A stretch of DNA of 64,000 nucleotides from Phenylobacterium sp. (GTDB lineage: Bacteria; Pseudomonadota; Alphaproteobacteria; Caulobacterales; Caulobacteraceae): assembly GCF_013911965.1 (NCBI RefSeq), contig NZ_JACESE010000015.1, positions 1 to 64,000 of the forward strand, written 5' to 3'. The position numbers were made by a program, and so were the translations under genes. Of this stretch, positions 34,289 through 44,956 are shown piece by piece. The notes under the pieces are model-generated. The model did not search any database. It saw nothing but the letters and a program-made list of their open reading frames with translations, and was not told the origin of the DNA. Positions within the stretch are counted from its first letter, which is position 1. Each line of letters opens with the position of its first letter.

Positions 34289-35200
34289 ATGATCCTCAAG
34301 GACTGGACCGACGAGAAGGCCAAGGCCTTCGGCAGGGAGACCCTCTCCTTCGCGCACGACCTGCACGAACGTCCGCTGTTCACTGACGAAGGGCTGGCCG
34401 CGGCGCTGGAGGCCTATCCCCGCGCCCGCCTGGGCGTCTTCACCATGGGCGAGGATCCGACCGACTGGACGACCTGGCGCAAGGGCTCGGCCGACGGGCT
34501 GTCGGGCGAACAGCTCCTCGAGGCCGCCAAGACCGGCCGCATCTGGCTGAACCTCCGCGAGGCCAATCTCTATCTGAAGCCCTATGCGGACCTGGCCGAC
34601 GAGGTCTTCGCCGAGAAGGAGGCGATGACGCCGGGCCTGAAGACCTTCAAGCGCGACGTCGGCCTGCTGATCTCCTCGGCCAACGCCCAGGTCTTCTACC
34701 ATCTGGATGTGCCGCTCGTGTCGCTCTGGCAGATCCGCGGCGTGAAGCAGGTCTATGTCTATCCGCCCAAGGCGCCGTTCGTCGGCGAGGAGGCGCTGGA
34801 GAAGATCGTCCTGCGCGAGACGGCCGAGCAGTTCGCCTTCGATCCGGCCTGGGACGCCGGCGCCCAGGCGGTGGAGCTGGTTCCCGGCCGCATGGTCACC
34901 TGGGCCCAGAACGCGCCGCACCGGATCACCAACGGGCCGATGCTGAACGTCTCGTTGTCCATGGAATTCATGACGCCCCAGGCGCTGATGCGGGCCAACG
35001 TCATCTACGCCAACGGCGTGCTGCGTCGCCGCGCAGGCCTCCGGCCGCGGCTGGCGCCCGGCTTCGGCCCCGGCAACATCGGCAAGCTGGCCGTCGCCCG
35101 CGGGGCCAAGGCGCTGAAGCTGCAGAAGCCGAACGAGCGCGTCCTGCCGGCCACCTTCAGGCTCGACGCCGCCCAGCCGGGCGTGGTCCTTCCGGTCTAG
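34289..35200 (+). CDS. JmjC/cupin-like protein, probable Fe(II) oxygenase fold
   Basis: A 303-residue soluble protein. A cupin/JmjC-like metal triad is suggested by FYHLD (H138, D140) and NAPHRITNG (H211), separated by a strand region with VPLVSLWQIRGVKQVYVYPP and a LVPGRMVTWAQ strand. JmjC-type proteins are 2-oxoglutarate/Fe(II) oxygenases; the cosubstrate residues are not certain here. It closes the acyltransferase-glycosyltransferase cluster and may modify a protein or glycan made by it. Alternatively it may be a degenerate cupin without catalysis. Confidence 0.75.
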   Translation: MILKDWTDEKAKAFGRETLSFAHDLHERPLFTDEGLAAALEAYPRARLGVFTMGEDPTDWTTWRKGSADGLSGEQLLEAAKTGRIWLNLREANLYLKPYADLADEVFAEKEAMTPGLKTFKRDVGLLISSANAQVFYHLDVPLVSLWQIRGVKQVYVYPPKAPFVGEEALEKIVLRETAEQFAFDPAWDAGAQAVELVPGRMVTWAQNAPHRITNGPMLNVSLSMEFMTPQALMRANVIYANGVLRRRAGLRPRLAPGFGPGNIGKLAVARGAKALKLQKPNERVLPATFRLDAAQPGVVLPV

Positions 35201-35363
35201 CTTCGTCCCGATCTGGTTTCTTGGTCAGCGCGCGTTCGGTCCGACGCCCGGTTCGCGCCTGGCCGAACAAGCCTTCGCGAGGCCGTTGGCTTCCCTCGCG
35301 GCGCCTCCCTAGAGTGCCCGGCGACGCGCCTGTGGCGGGCGCGCTTCGCAAGGGAGCGGAACA

Positions 35364-36536
<1,173 letters not shown>

Positions 36537-36549
36537 TAGGTTCGGCTCC

Positions 36550-37245
36550 ATGAGCCGAGTCGTCGCCGTCACCGGCGCCTTCGGGGTCCTGGGAGAGGTG
36601 GTCGCCACGGCCGCCGCCGCCCAGGGCGCCCGACTGGCGCTGATCGAACACGCCCCGCGCCCCCCCGAGGGGCTCGTGGAGGCCTGCGGCGCGCAGACCC
36701 TGGTGGTGGCCGGGGTCGACCTGGCCGATCCGGCCGCGGCCCAGTCGGCGATGGATCAGGTGGCCGACCGCTTCGGCGGCCTCGACGCCCTGATCAACAT
36801 CGCCGGTGGCTTCCGCTGGCAGACGGTGGAGGCGGGCGATCCCGCTCAGTGGGACCGCCTCTTCGCGATGAACCTGAGGACGGCGCTGAACGCCAGCCGC
36901 GCGGCCCTGCCGCTGCTGAAGGCCAGCCCCGCCGGACGGATCGTCAATGTGGGCGCCGCGGGGGCCCTGAAGGCTGCCGCCGGCATGGGGGCCTATGCCG
37001 CCTCGAAGGCCGCCGTCCACAAGCTGACCGAAAGCCTGGCCGAAGAACTCAAGGCGGACGGGATCACCGTCAACGCCGTCCTGCCCTCGATCATCGACAC
37101 GCCGGCCAACCGCGCCGACATGCCCGATGCGGATTTCGCGGCCTGGGTCGCCCCGGCGGACCTGGCGGCCGTGATCCTGTTCCTGGCCTCCGAATCCGCC
37201 CGCGCCGTCACCGGCGCCCTGGTGCCGGTGACCGGCCGCGTCTGA
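36550..37245 (+). CDS. SDR-family oxidoreductase lacking the catalytic Ser
   Basis: A 231-residue Rossmann-fold protein. The cofactor motif TGAFGVLG (8-15), NIAGG (83-87), N108 and YAASK (Y149, K153) are present. At the position of the catalytic Ser, 13 residues before Tyr149, the sequence has Ala136 (IVNVGAAGALKA). That loss may change the chemistry or leave a nucleotide-binding non-enzyme. It lies 13 bases behind the thiolase gene. A role in acyl metabolism is suggested only by context. Confidence 0.88.
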   Translation: MSRVVAVTGAFGVLGEVVATAAAAQGARLALIEHAPRPPEGLVEACGAQTLVVAGVDLADPAAAQSAMDQVADRFGGLDALINIAGGFRWQTVEAGDPAQWDRLFAMNLRTALNASRAALPLLKASPAGRIVNVGAAGALKAAAGMGAYAASKAAVHKLTESLAEELKADGITVNAVLPSIIDTPANRADMPDADFAAWVAPADLAAVILFLASESARAVTGALVPVTGRV

Positions 37246-37274
37246 CGGCCGGCGGAAATTCACCAAAGCTTCGC

Positions 37275-37299
37275 GGAACGCATGAGCGTTCCAGCCGTT
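37275..37299 (+). promoter_or_regulatory. EcfG/SigT-type promoter for a two-gene unit
   Basis: GGAAC (37275-37279), 16 bases, CGTT (37296-37299): another exact stress-sigma promoter. The predicted start near 37306 leaves about 140 bases of leader before the first small gene at 37445. Confidence 0.6.
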
Positions 37300-37444
37300 C
37301 CTGATTCAGGCGCCCATTTCCAGGCGCGGCGACTTGGCCGCGCATCCGCCCGGCGCCGGGCGCGGCCAGAACGGCCGTGCGCGCCAGAGTCCGAGGACGC
37401 GGGCCCCGATCGGTGCGCGCCCTTCCCCGAGCGGGGATCGAGCC

Positions 37445-37696
37445 ATGAGTCTGAACGAGTATTCGCAACGTCGTGTGATCTGGGCGCTTCAGCCCAGCCT
37501 GCTGGCGCGGGCGAAAAGGATGTCGGACGACCTCAACGAGGCCTACGGCCTGGTGCACAGCGCCGTGCTGGAGGCGGCTCTGCGCTCGCCGCCCGACGGC
37601 GTGCCGCAGGAGGAATGGGTGGTCCAGCTTCTCGACAAGGCGCGCCCCGGCCTCGAACGCCGCAGTTTCAACGACCCGGAGACCAAGACCTCATGA
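37445..37696 (+). CDS. Small hypothetical protein, first of a coupled pair
   Basis: An 83-residue soluble protein, mostly helical and basic at its N-terminus (SLNEYSQRRVIWALQPSLLARAKRM), with an acidic middle and VPQEEWVVQLLDKARPG near residues 59-75. I do not recognise a family. The ATG at 37445 follows GAGCGGGGATCGAGCC. The stop overlaps the next start as ATGA. A general-stress-type promoter lies about 145 bases upstream, so it may belong to that regulon. Confidence 0.7.
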   Translation: MSLNEYSQRRVIWALQPSLLARAKRMSDDLNEAYGLVHSAVLEAALRSPPDGVPQEEWVVQLLDKARPGLERRSFNDPETKTS

Positions 37697-37950
37697 AGCT
37701 TTCCCGCACCAGCGTCGACGACGGACTGCTCATCTATCCCGGTGTGATCGAGAAGGTGGGATACGACTTCCGCAGCGACGAGAAGATGCGCGTGGGCAAG
37801 GGTGAGGTGACCGGACCGGCCGAACTGCTGCGCGACGCCTTCCGCCAGGGACGGCTCACCTTGAAGCTGGCCGAGGGTTCGGACATCCGCATCATCGTCG
37901 TCGCCCACACCGAGGGCGGCGAGCGGGCCTACTTCGAAATCGAGTCGTGA
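37693..37950 (+). CDS. Small hypothetical protein, second of a coupled pair
   Basis: An 85-residue soluble protein, predicted beta-rich (DDGLLIYPGVIEKVGYDF, LKLAEGSDIRIIVVAHT, RAYFEIES), with no signal peptide or Cys. The start overlaps the previous stop as ATGA, implying coupled translation and perhaps a complex. No known family recognised. A toxin-antitoxin reading is not supported by any motif. Confidence 0.7.
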   Translation: MKLSRTSVDDGLLIYPGVIEKVGYDFRSDEKMRVGKGEVTGPAELLRDAFRQGRLTLKLAEGSDIRIIVVAHTEGGERAYFEIES

Positions 37951-38164
37951 GGGCGCTCTTCGCATAGCGCCGGTTTCGGAGGCGCGCGGCGGGCGCCCGG
38001 CAAAGCGGCGCAACTGCGCCTCGCCGGCCACAACCCCTGAATTTGTAACGGTTCGCCGCCCTGGCGGCGGGCAGCTTCATCGTCCTGTCGCGTAACCGGG
38101 GCAGGCGCGGAGGCTGGGCGCGATCCTCCCATCGCGGCCCGTGCAAAGACACTGGGGATAGACA

Positions 38165-40717
38165 ATGACCAATCGCGCTGCGCGGCTCCTCGCCGCTGCG
38201 AGCGTCCTCGCCATGGCCGCCGCCGGCGTCGCCCATGCGCAGGACTCCACCGTTCTCGAAGAGATCGTCGTCACCGCTCAGAAGCGTGAGCAGCAGTCGC
38301 TGGACGTGCCGCTGTCCCTGACCGCCTATGGCGACGAGCGCCTGAACGAGCTGGGCGTGCAGGACTTCGCCGACCTGTCCGACTTCACGCCCGGCTTCCT
38401 GGTGCAGGACCAGTCCCCGAACAATCCCGGCTTCGTGATGCGCGGCATCACCTCGGACTCCACCGATCCCTTCTCCGAGGCGCGCGTCTCGGTGTTCCAG
38501 GACGGCGTGTCGATCTCCAAGGCCCAGGGCTCCTATGTGGAGCTGTTCGACCTGGAGCGGGTGGAGGTGGCCAAGGGCCCGCAATCGACCCTGTTCGGCC
38601 GCGGCGCCCTGATCGGCGGCGTCAACATCATCCAGAAGAAGGCCAATCCGGCCGCCGTCGACGGCTATGTCACGGTGGAGGGCGGCGACTACGGCTACCG
38701 CATGGGCGAGGCCGCCCTGAACCTGCCGATCACCGATGCGGCCGCCATCCGCTTCTCCGGCCGCGTCCGCCAGCGCGACGGCTATGTGGAGAACGCCCTG
38801 GGCGGCGAGGACTTCCAGTCGGTGGACACGATCGCCGGCCGGATCGCCTTCAACCTGAACCCGACCGACGCCTTCAACTTCGACTTCATCGTCAACTATC
38901 AGGAAGACCACCCGGCGGGCACGGCCTTCAAGTCGGGCGGCTATTCCCCGACCGATCCGGCGACGGCCCAGGTGCTCGCCTCGCGCGATCCGTGGGATCC
39001 GGCGGCCCTGGTCGCCCCGGCCAGCTTCCAGAACGGCATGGATCTCGGTGTCGACCGCAAGGTCTGGAGCGTCACGGGCCTGGCCGCCTTCGAGCTTTCC
39101 GACACGCTGACGCTGAACTCGATCACCGCCGCCCGCCGCTTCGACTCCGAAGAAGTGTATGATCCCGATGGTCTGGGCCTGCCGATCCTGACCGGCCTGA
39201 ACGACGCCATCGGCGAGCAGTTCAGCCAGGAGTTCCGCCTGAACTTCGACAATGGCGGCCGCATGCGCGGCTTCGTCGGCGCCGGCGTCTTCCACGAGGA
39301 CGGCCGCGCTCGCCTGCCGATCCAGTTCGACGAACGCCTGGCGCTCGCCACCGTCACCGGGCAGCTGAACGGGGCGGCGGCCCGCACCGGCCTGCCGGCC
39401 ACGACGCCGGCGCCCATGGCGCTGCTCACCAATCCGGCCTTCACCAGCCAGCTGCTGACGGGCCTGGTGGCTGCGCAGAGCGGCAACCGCCTGATCCTGA
39501 CCCCGACCCAGGCCCTGGCCCTCGCCAACAACCTCCGCGCCGATCACGTGGAGGAGGTGACCAACCTGTCCGAGCTGACCTCCTACGACGTCTTCGGCGA
39601 CGTGACCTTCGACGTCACCGATCGCTTCGAGCTGTCGGCGGGCCTGCGCTACACCCGTGATGAGAAGACCACCGGCTTCGGCTCCCGCGTCGTCGGCGGC
39701 CGCAGCGTGCTCGGCGGCGTCCTGGGCGCCGCCGGCCTGGCCGGCAGCGGCACGGCCCAGGGCATGGCCCAGGCCCAGGCGCTGATCGGCGGCCTCTCCC
39801 TGCCGATCGTCCAGCAGCTGCCCTCCACGGCCCTGCCGCTCTTCGGCCTGACCTTCCAGCCGACCGCCGGCAACGGCGGCGTCGTGGAGCAGGACCTGGA
39901 ATATGACGGCTTCACCTGGCGGGTCGTCGGCCGCTACGCCCTGTCGGACGACGCCAACCTCTACGCCAGCTACGCCCGCGGCCGTCGGCCCGAGGTGCTG
40001 GCCGTGGCGGGCCCCGCCGCCCCGGAAGGCGCCCCGCGCTTCGCCGAGGTGGAGGCCGAGACGGTCGACTCCTACGAAATCGGCGCCAAGACGGCGATCG
40101 GCGGGCGCGTGCGCCTCGACGGCGCGGTCTACTACTACGACTACGACAACTTCCAGACGATCGAGCAGCAGGGCACGCTGTTCGTCACCACCAACGCCGG
40201 CAAGGCCAAGGCCTACGGCTTCGAAGGCCAGGCGGAGATTTCCGCCGCCCCCGGCCTGACCCTGCACGGCACCTACGCCTACAGCCACGCCCGCTTCGAC
40301 GGCGGCGCCTATGACGGCAACAGCTTCCGTCTGTCGCCGGACCACCAGGTCAGCCTCTCGGCCAACTGGGAGTTCGGCCTGGCGGGCGGCGTCTTCGCCT
40401 TCAACCCGTCCTACAGCTGGCAGTCGGAGACCTTCTTCGACGACAGCAACGACCTGCCCGGCTTCCAGCAGCCGCCGCGGGTCTTCGTCGCCGACAACAT
40501 CCAGGACGAGGTGCAGGAGGGCTATGGCCTGCTGAACCTGCGCGCCTCCTGGACGCCGGACGCCTATCCGCTGACGCTGGAGGCCTTCGTCACCAACGTC
40601 ACCGACGAGACCTACATCATCGACGCCGGCAATACGGGCGACTCGCTCGGCCTGCCGACCTTCATCGCCGGCGCGCCGCGCATGTGGGGCCTGGGCGTCA
40701 CCTACCGGTTCCAGTAG
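38165..40717 (+). CDS. TonB-dependent receptor
   Basis: Outer-membrane transporter of 850 residues. The signal peptide ends AHAQ near residue 26, followed by a TonB-box-like VLEEIVVTAQKRE, a plug with DLERVEVAKGPQSTLFGRGALIGGVN, and a barrel ending LGVTYRFQ. An unusual 70-120 residue Ala/Leu-rich insert (residues about 390-460, with TGQLNGAAARTGLPATTPAP) and another near 520-575 lie in predicted external loops. No STN domain. Preceded by 214 bases without a gene and closed by a strong hairpin, so it is probably monocistronic. Ligand unknown. Confidence 0.93.
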   Translation: MTNRAARLLAAASVLAMAAAGVAHAQDSTVLEEIVVTAQKREQQSLDVPLSLTAYGDERLNELGVQDFADLSDFTPGFLVQDQSPNNPGFVMRGITSDSTDPFSEARVSVFQDGVSISKAQGSYVELFDLERVEVAKGPQSTLFGRGALIGGVNIIQKKANPAAVDGYVTVEGGDYGYRMGEAALNLPITDAAAIRFSGRVRQRDGYVENALGGEDFQSVDTIAGRIAFNLNPTDAFNFDFIVNYQEDHPAGTAFKSGGYSPTDPATAQVLASRDPWDPAALVAPASFQNGMDLGVDRKVWSVTGLAAFELSDTLTLNSITAARRFDSEEVYDPDGLGLPILTGLNDAIGEQFSQEFRLNFDNGGRMRGFVGAGVFHEDGRARLPIQFDERLALATVTGQLNGAAARTGLPATTPAPMALLTNPAFTSQLLTGLVAAQSGNRLILTPTQALALANNLRADHVEEVTNLSELTSYDVFGDVTFDVTDRFELSAGLRYTRDEKTTGFGSRVVGGRSVLGGVLGAAGLAGSGTAQGMAQAQALIGGLSLPIVQQLPSTALPLFGLTFQPTAGNGGVVEQDLEYDGFTWRVVGRYALSDDANLYASYARGRRPEVLAVAGPAAPEGAPRFAEVEAETVDSYEIGAKTAIGGRVRLDGAVYYYDYDNFQTIEQQGTLFVTTNAGKAKAYGFEGQAEISAAPGLTLHGTYAYSHARFDGGAYDGNSFRLSPDHQVSLSANWEFGLAGGVFAFNPSYSWQSETFFDDSNDLPGFQQPPRVFVADNIQDEVQEGYGLLNLRASWTPDAYPLTLEAFVTNVTDETYIIDAGNTGDSLGLPTFIAGAPRMWGLGVTYRFQ

Positions 40718-40735
40718 GACCGGGACGACTGCGGC

Positions 40736-40770
40736 GGGCCTCCCGCCTCCTTCGCGGAGGCGGGAGGCCC
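40736..40770 (+). terminator. 15-base stem-loop after TonB receptor
   Basis: A perfect stem of GGGCCTCCCGCCTCC (40736-40750) and GGAGGCGGGAGGCCC (40756-40770) with a TTCGC loop begins 19 bases after the receptor stop. There is no T-tract. It is the strongest hairpin seen in the window. Confidence 0.75.
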
Positions 40771-40821
40771 CCTGCGACAATCCGCCACCATAGCGCGTGG
40801 CCTGCAACCCCACACGGTTAA

Positions 40822-40839
40822 GCCATCTTTAGAGATGGC
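40822..40839. promoter_or_regulatory. Short dyad upstream of globin chemoreceptor
   Basis: GCCATCT (40822-40828), TTAG, AGATGGC (40833-40839) form a perfect 7-base inverted repeat. TTAA at 40818 and TTAG at 40829 are spaced by seven bases, resembling a CtrA box (TTAA-N7-TTAA) with one mismatch. It lies about 85 bases before the chemoreceptor start. Confidence 0.4.
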
Positions 40840-40922
40840 GGGAGCATTTCCCTGGTCGAACGGCCAGCTGCGCGAACTTTCGTCGAACGGTGATAGGCCA
40901 GATGGACAGGGGGGAGCCCGCC

Positions 40923-42425
40923 ATGGCCAATCAATCTTCACAAATGCAGCAGCGTCTGGATTTCATCGGCCTGGACGCCAAGGCGCTCAAGACCCTTCGC
41001 GGACTGGGGGGCTTCGTTTCCGAGGCCATCGGCCCGGCCCTCGACGTCTTCTACGGCAAGGTCCGCCAGACCCCGGAAGTGAAGCGGTTCTTCAAGGACG
41101 ACAGACACATGTCCGGCGCCCAGAGCCGGCAGGCGCGCCACTGGGGCGTGATCTCCGAGGGCCAGTTCGGCGACGAATACGCCCGCGGCGTGCGCGCGAT
41201 CGGCGAGACTCACGCCCGGCTCGGTCTGGAGCCGCGCTGGTACATCGGCGGCTACGCCCTCGTCCTGGAGCAGCTGATCCACGCGGCCGTCCGCAAGCAG
41301 TGGCCGACGCTTACGCGCCGCACCCGTCCCGAGGAGGTGTCCGAGGCGCTCTCGGCCCTGATGAAGGCGACCATGCTCGACATGGACCTCGCCATCTCCA
41401 TCTATCTCGACACGCTCGAGGCCCAGCGGCAGGAAGCCGAGGCGGCCCGCCGTCAGACCGAAGAGCAGCAGACCGCCGCCATGACGGCCCTGGCCGAGGC
41501 GCTCGGCCAGCTCGCCGAGGGCGACCTGACGCGGCCGCTGAGCGCGCCCCTGGCGCCCCAGTTCGAAGGGGTGAAGTCCGACTTCAACACCGCCGTGGAG
41601 CGGCTGCGGACGGCGATGCTGGCGGTGGCGGAATCCACCGGCGGCATCCGCACGGGCGCCGACGAGATCTCCGCCGCCTCCGACGACCTGTCCCGCCGCA
41701 CCGAGCAGCAGGCGGCCAGCCTCGAAGAGACCGCCGCGGCCCTGCACGAACTCACCGAGAGCGTCCGCAAGGCCGCCAGCGGCGCCCGGGACACCGCCTC
41801 CATGGTCGATGCGGCCAAGGGCGAGGCGGTGCGTTCCGGCGAGGTCGTCGACCGCGCCGTGGCCGCCATGGGCGAGATCGACGGCTCGTCCAAGCAGATC
41901 GGCCAGATCATCGGCGTGATCGACGAGATCGCCTTCCAGACCAACCTGCTGGCGCTCAACGCCGGCGTCGAAGCCGCCCGCGCGGGCGAGGCCGGCCGCG
42001 GCTTCGCCGTCGTCGCCTCGGAAGTGCGCGCCCTCGCCCAGCGTTCGTCGGAGGCCGCCAAGGAAATCCGCAACCTGATCACCCAGAGCGCTGGTCAGGT
42101 GCAGTCCGGCGTCGCCCTGGTGGCCGAGACGGGCGACGCCCTGCGCCGCATCGTCGACCGCGTCGTGGAGATCGACCGCAGCGTGGCCGAGATCGCCGCC
42201 TCGGCCGAGGAGCAGTCGCGGGCGCTCAGCGAGGTGAACTCCGCCGTCGGCCAGATGGACGGCGTGACGCAGCGCAACGCCGCCATGGTGGAGCAGGCCA
42301 CGGCCGCCGCCCATTCCCTTCGCAAGGAAACCGACCAGCTCAACGCACTGGTCGCCCGCTTCCGCACCGGCCAGGCGCCGGCGGCCGCCGCGGCGGCCCG
42401 CGGCGGCTACCGCTCCGCGGCCTGA
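40923..42425 (+). CDS. Globin-coupled methyl-accepting chemotaxis protein
   Basis: A 500-residue soluble chemoreceptor. The N-terminal protoglobin domain (residues 10-165) has proximal haem ligand H97 in [19 protein letters not shown], the HemAT-type pattern, so it probably senses O2. A linker helix (175-205) and a HAMP-like stretch lead to the signalling domain with hairpin [20 protein letters not shown] and [19 protein letters not shown]. No transmembrane segment is present. The start at 40923 follows GGGGGGAG. The 3' end overlaps the convergent dehydrogenase gene by 19 bases. Confidence 0.93.
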   Translation: MANQSSQMQQRLDFIGLDAKALKTLRGLGGFVSEAIGPALDVFYGKVRQTPEVKRFFKDDRHMSGAQSRQARHWGVISEGQFGDEYARGVRAIGETHARLGLEPRWYIGGYALVLEQLIHAAVRKQWPTLTRRTRPEEVSEALSALMKATMLDMDLAISIYLDTLEAQRQEAEAARRQTEEQQTAAMTALAEALGQLAEGDLTRPLSAPLAPQFEGVKSDFNTAVERLRTAMLAVAESTGGIRTGADEISAASDDLSRRTEQQAASLEETAAALHELTESVRKAASGARDTASMVDAAKGEAVRSGEVVDRAVAAMGEIDGSSKQIGQIIGVIDEIAFQTNLLALNAGVEAARAGEAGRGFAVVASEVRALAQRSSEAAKEIRNLITQSAGQVQSGVALVAETGDALRRIVDRVVEIDRSVAEIAASAEEQSRALSEVNSAVGQMDGVTQRNAAMVEQATAAAHSLRKETDQLNALVARFRTGQAPAAAAAARGGYRSAA

Positions 42426-43726
42426 GCCGCCGGGGCGGCGGCGACGCGCCAGACCGCCCCGCCGGCGTCGTCGGTGACCAGCAGGGCGCCGGCCCGGTCC
42501 ACCTGCACGTCGACCGGCCGGCCCATGGCTTCTCCGTCCGCGTTCAGGAAGCCGTCGAGGAAGACCTGCGCCTCGCCGCTGGGCCTGCCGCCGGCGAAGG
42601 GCACGAAGACCACGCGATAGCCGTTCAGCGGCGCCCGGTTCCAGGACCCGTGCTGGCCCACGAAGGCGCCGCCGCGATAGGCCGCCGGGAAGGCCTGCGC
42701 GGTGTAGAAGGTCAGGCCCAGCGACGCGGTGTGGGGACCCAGCGCATAGTCCGGCTTGATGGCGGTCGCGACGAGGTCAGGCCGCTGCGGCTTCACCCGC
42801 TCGTCCACATGGTCGCCGAAATAGCTGTAGGGCCAGCCGTAGAAGCCGCCCTGGCGCACGCTCGTCATGTAGTCGGGGACCAGGTCGTCGCCCAGCATGT
42901 CGCGCTCGTTCACCGCCGTCCAAAGGGCGCCGGTGACGGGTTCGAAGGCCATGCCGTTCGGATTGCGCAGGCCTGAGGCGTAGAGGCTGTAGGTCTTGGC
43001 GGCCGGGTCCACGGCGAGGATGGCGGCGCGGTTCTCCTCGGCCTCCATGCCGTTCTCGGCGATGTTGCTGTTGGAGCCGCTGGTGACGAACAGCCGTGCT
43101 CCGGCGGGGTCGGCGACGACGTTCTTCACCCAGTGGTGGTTGATGGGGCCAGCCGGCAGGTCGACGACCTTTTCCGGCTCGCCCTCCAAGCGCATCTGCC
43201 CGTCGGCATAGGGCGCGCGGACCAGGGCGTCGGTGTTGGCGATGTAGAGCATGCCGTCCATCAGGGCCATGCCCTGGGGCCGGTTCAGCCCCTCGGCGAA
43301 CACCTGGCGGAGTTCGGCCACGCCGTCGCCGTCGGCGTCGCGCAGCAGCACGATCTGATCGGGGCTGGGCTTCAGGGCGCCGGCGCGGGCCTGCACCTTC
43401 TGGGCGAACCAGTCCATGAAGCCTTCCGGCTCTTTGGGTTCTGAACTGGCCTCCGAGACCAGGACGTCGCCGTTGGGCAGGACGAGCAGCCAGCGCGGGT
43501 GGGCGAGGTCGCCGGCGAAGCGGGTGACGGTGAAGCCTTCCGGCGCGACGGGCGCGGCGCCGTCCGGCCAGCCCACCGCCTTGGCCGGGTTCACGCGCGG
43601 CAGCAGGTCCTTCTCCGGCTCGGGCAACTCGGGGTCCTGGCCGAAGCCGACCAGGGGCGAGGAACTGCCGGGCGAACAGGCGGCGAGCGAAAGGGCGGCG
43701 AGGACGGTGAGTGCGGCGGCGCGCAT
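42407..43726 (-). CDS. PQQ-type sugar dehydrogenase lipoprotein (sorbosone dehydrogenase-like)
   Basis: A 439-residue exported lipoprotein (lipobox LAAC, Cys17) with the six-bladed soluble glucose/sorbosone dehydrogenase fold: [25 protein letters not shown] near 69-93, [25 protein letters not shown] and [10 protein letters not shown]. It oxidises an aldose or related compound in the periplasm. It lies only 31 bases behind the DoxX gene on the same strand, so it may be the last gene of the bufferin operon. The 3' end overlaps the chemoreceptor gene by 19 bases. Confidence 0.9.
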   Translation of the reverse strand: MRAAALTVLAALSLAACSPGSSSPLVGFGQDPELPEPEKDLLPRVNPAKAVGWPDGAAPVAPEGFTVTRFAGDLAHPRWLLVLPNGDVLVSEASSEPKEPEGFMDWFAQKVQARAGALKPSPDQIVLLRDADGDGVAELRQVFAEGLNRPQGMALMDGMLYIANTDALVRAPYADGQMRLEGEPEKVVDLPAGPINHHWVKNVVADPAGARLFVTSGSNSNIAENGMEAEENRAAILAVDPAAKTYSLYASGLRNPNGMAFEPVTGALWTAVNERDMLGDDLVPDYMTSVRQGGFYGWPYSYFGDHVDERVKPQRPDLVATAIKPDYALGPHTASLGLTFYTAQAFPAAYRGGAFVGQHGSWNRAPLNGYRVVFVPFAGGRPSGEAQVFLDGFLNADGEAMGRPVDVQVDRAGALLVTDDAGGAVWRVAAAPAAQAAER

Positions 43727-43757
43727 GTCGGTCTCCCTGGCGCCGGCCCTCTCAGGC

Positions 43758-44204
43758 TCAGCGAACGCCCAGGAGCCGGTCGATCGATATGGGTCCGGCT
43801 CCGAAGCGGAGCAGAACGAGCATCAGTGTGGCCCAGGACAGATGGGTCGGCCAAGCGTCGGGATAGACGAACAGCTGGATCACCAGGGTCATCCCCAGGA
43901 GGGCCAGGGCGGAGATCCGCGTGAACAGGCCCAGGATCAGCAGGACCGGGAAGACGTGTTCCGCCGCGGCCGCCGCCACGGCGGCGATGTCGGCGGGGAC
44001 GAGCGGCAGGCGGTATTCCTCGGCGAAGAGGTAGTAGGTCGTGTCCTTGATGGTGAAGAGGCCGTCAACCTTGGTCCGGCCGGATAGGAAGAAGATCGCC
44101 GCCAGCGACACCCGCGCCGCAAGCGTCAGCAGCGCGAGCGGCGCGAGGCGTTCCAGCGCCCGGGCGAGGCCGGCCGTGAGGCGGTTCAGTCGATTGCGGC
44201 TCAT
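43758..44204 (-). CDS. bufD: DoxX-family membrane protein of a bufferin operon
   Basis: A 148-residue inner-membrane protein with four hydrophobic helices (about residues 22-42, 65-85, 90-112 and 120-135) of the DoxX family, including [16 protein letters not shown]. DoxX proteins commonly end MNIO RiPP operons (buf, gig, hvf type), where a redox or maturation role in the membrane is proposed but unproven. Its ATG overlaps the upstream DUF2063 gene's stop by four bases (ATGA). Confidence 0.85.
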   Translation of the reverse strand: MSRNRLNRLTAGLARALERLAPLALLTLAARVSLAAIFFLSGRTKVDGLFTIKDTTYYLFAEEYRLPLVPADIAAVAAAAAEHVFPVLLILGLFTRISALALLGMTLVIQLFVYPDAWPTHLSWATLMLVLLRFGAGPISIDRLLGVR

Positions 44205-44956
44205 GGGCGAGGATCCAGGGGGGTGAAGCCGATGAGGAGCCCCTCGGCGGAGAGGGTCTCGGCCAGGGCGAGGGCGGGGCCGGGCGGTCCGGCGGCGAGC
44301 GCGGCGGCGCGAGCGGCCGCCAGGGATCGGCCGTCGCGGCAGGCGGCCAGGAAGGCATAGGCCTGCGGATCGAGCTTGCGGGCGCGGACTTCGTGCTGCG
44401 GCCGCCAGATGGCGAGCGGCTCGTCGGCGGCGACGAAGGCCAGGTCCCCAGGCGTGTCCGCCGGAAACCGATGAGCCAGCCAGAGGCTTGGCACGCTCGT
44501 GGAGAAGCGAAAGAGGCGCAGCGTCGGGTGAAGCGTTCCGCGATGGGCGGAGAGATCGGCCGGCGGCCGCAGGGCCGCGGGCGGGCTCTGCGGCCCTGCG
44601 GCCAGGTGCGCCTCCAGCCAGGCGCGGTCGAGCCGCGCCACCGGGGCGAGATAGGGCAGGTCCCGCGCCGGCGGGAAGGCGGCGAGCCAGTCGGGGAAGT
44701 CGCCGCCATAGGCGCTCAGGCGGGGGTCTTCTGGCGGCCGCTCGCGCAGGAAGGCGAGGGCGGCGGCGTCGAACCAGTCCTCGCCCACCATCTGGCGCAC
44801 GGTCGGGAAGGCGGCGGCCAGGGCCTCGACGCCGGCGGCGGCGACATTGTTGCGATAGACGGCCAGCGCCGGTCCAAGACCGAGCCCGGCGCCGTCGTCC
44901 TCGGGGTCGAGCAGGGCGCGGGCGAAGCGCGCCTGGAAGCGGGCGAGGTCAGACAT
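44201..44956 (-). CDS. bufC: DUF2063 RiPP-maturation partner (HvfC/BufC type)
   Basis: A 251-residue soluble protein of the HvfC/BufC (DUF2063, putative DNA-binding domain) family. The N-terminal [12 protein letters not shown] and [32 protein letters not shown] segments (about residues 8-62) are diagnostic. In MNIO systems this partner binds the precursor leader and delivers it to the oxygenase; the DNA-binding name is historical. Overlaps the MNIO gene by eight bases and the DoxX gene by four, a fully coupled unit. Confidence 0.88.
   Translation of the reverse strand: MSDLARFQARFARALLDPEDDGAGLGLGPALAVYRNNVAAAGVEALAAAFPTVRQMVGEDWFDAAALAFLRERPPEDPRLSAYGGDFPDWLAAFPPARDLPYLAPVARLDRAWLEAHLAAGPQSPPAALRPPADLSAHRGTLHPTLRLFRFSTSVPSLWLAHRFPADTPGDLAFVAADEPLAIWRPQHEVRARKLDPQAYAFLAACRDGRSLAAARAAALAAGPPGPALALAETLSAEGLLIGFTPLDPRP

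Noticed and set aside
37445-37950. Toxin-antitoxin pair
   Set aside because: Coupled small genes fit the size, but neither product shows a known toxin or antitoxin motif, and the promoter looks like a stress promoter and not a self-repressed one.
38094-38119. GTAACC before the TonB receptor at 38165 as a SigF promoter
   Set aside because: The spacing places CTGG where CGAA is required.
37892-40813. A 973-codon minus-strand open frame opposite a TonB receptor
   Set aside because: Compositional shadow of the receptor gene; it also runs through the terminator hairpin.
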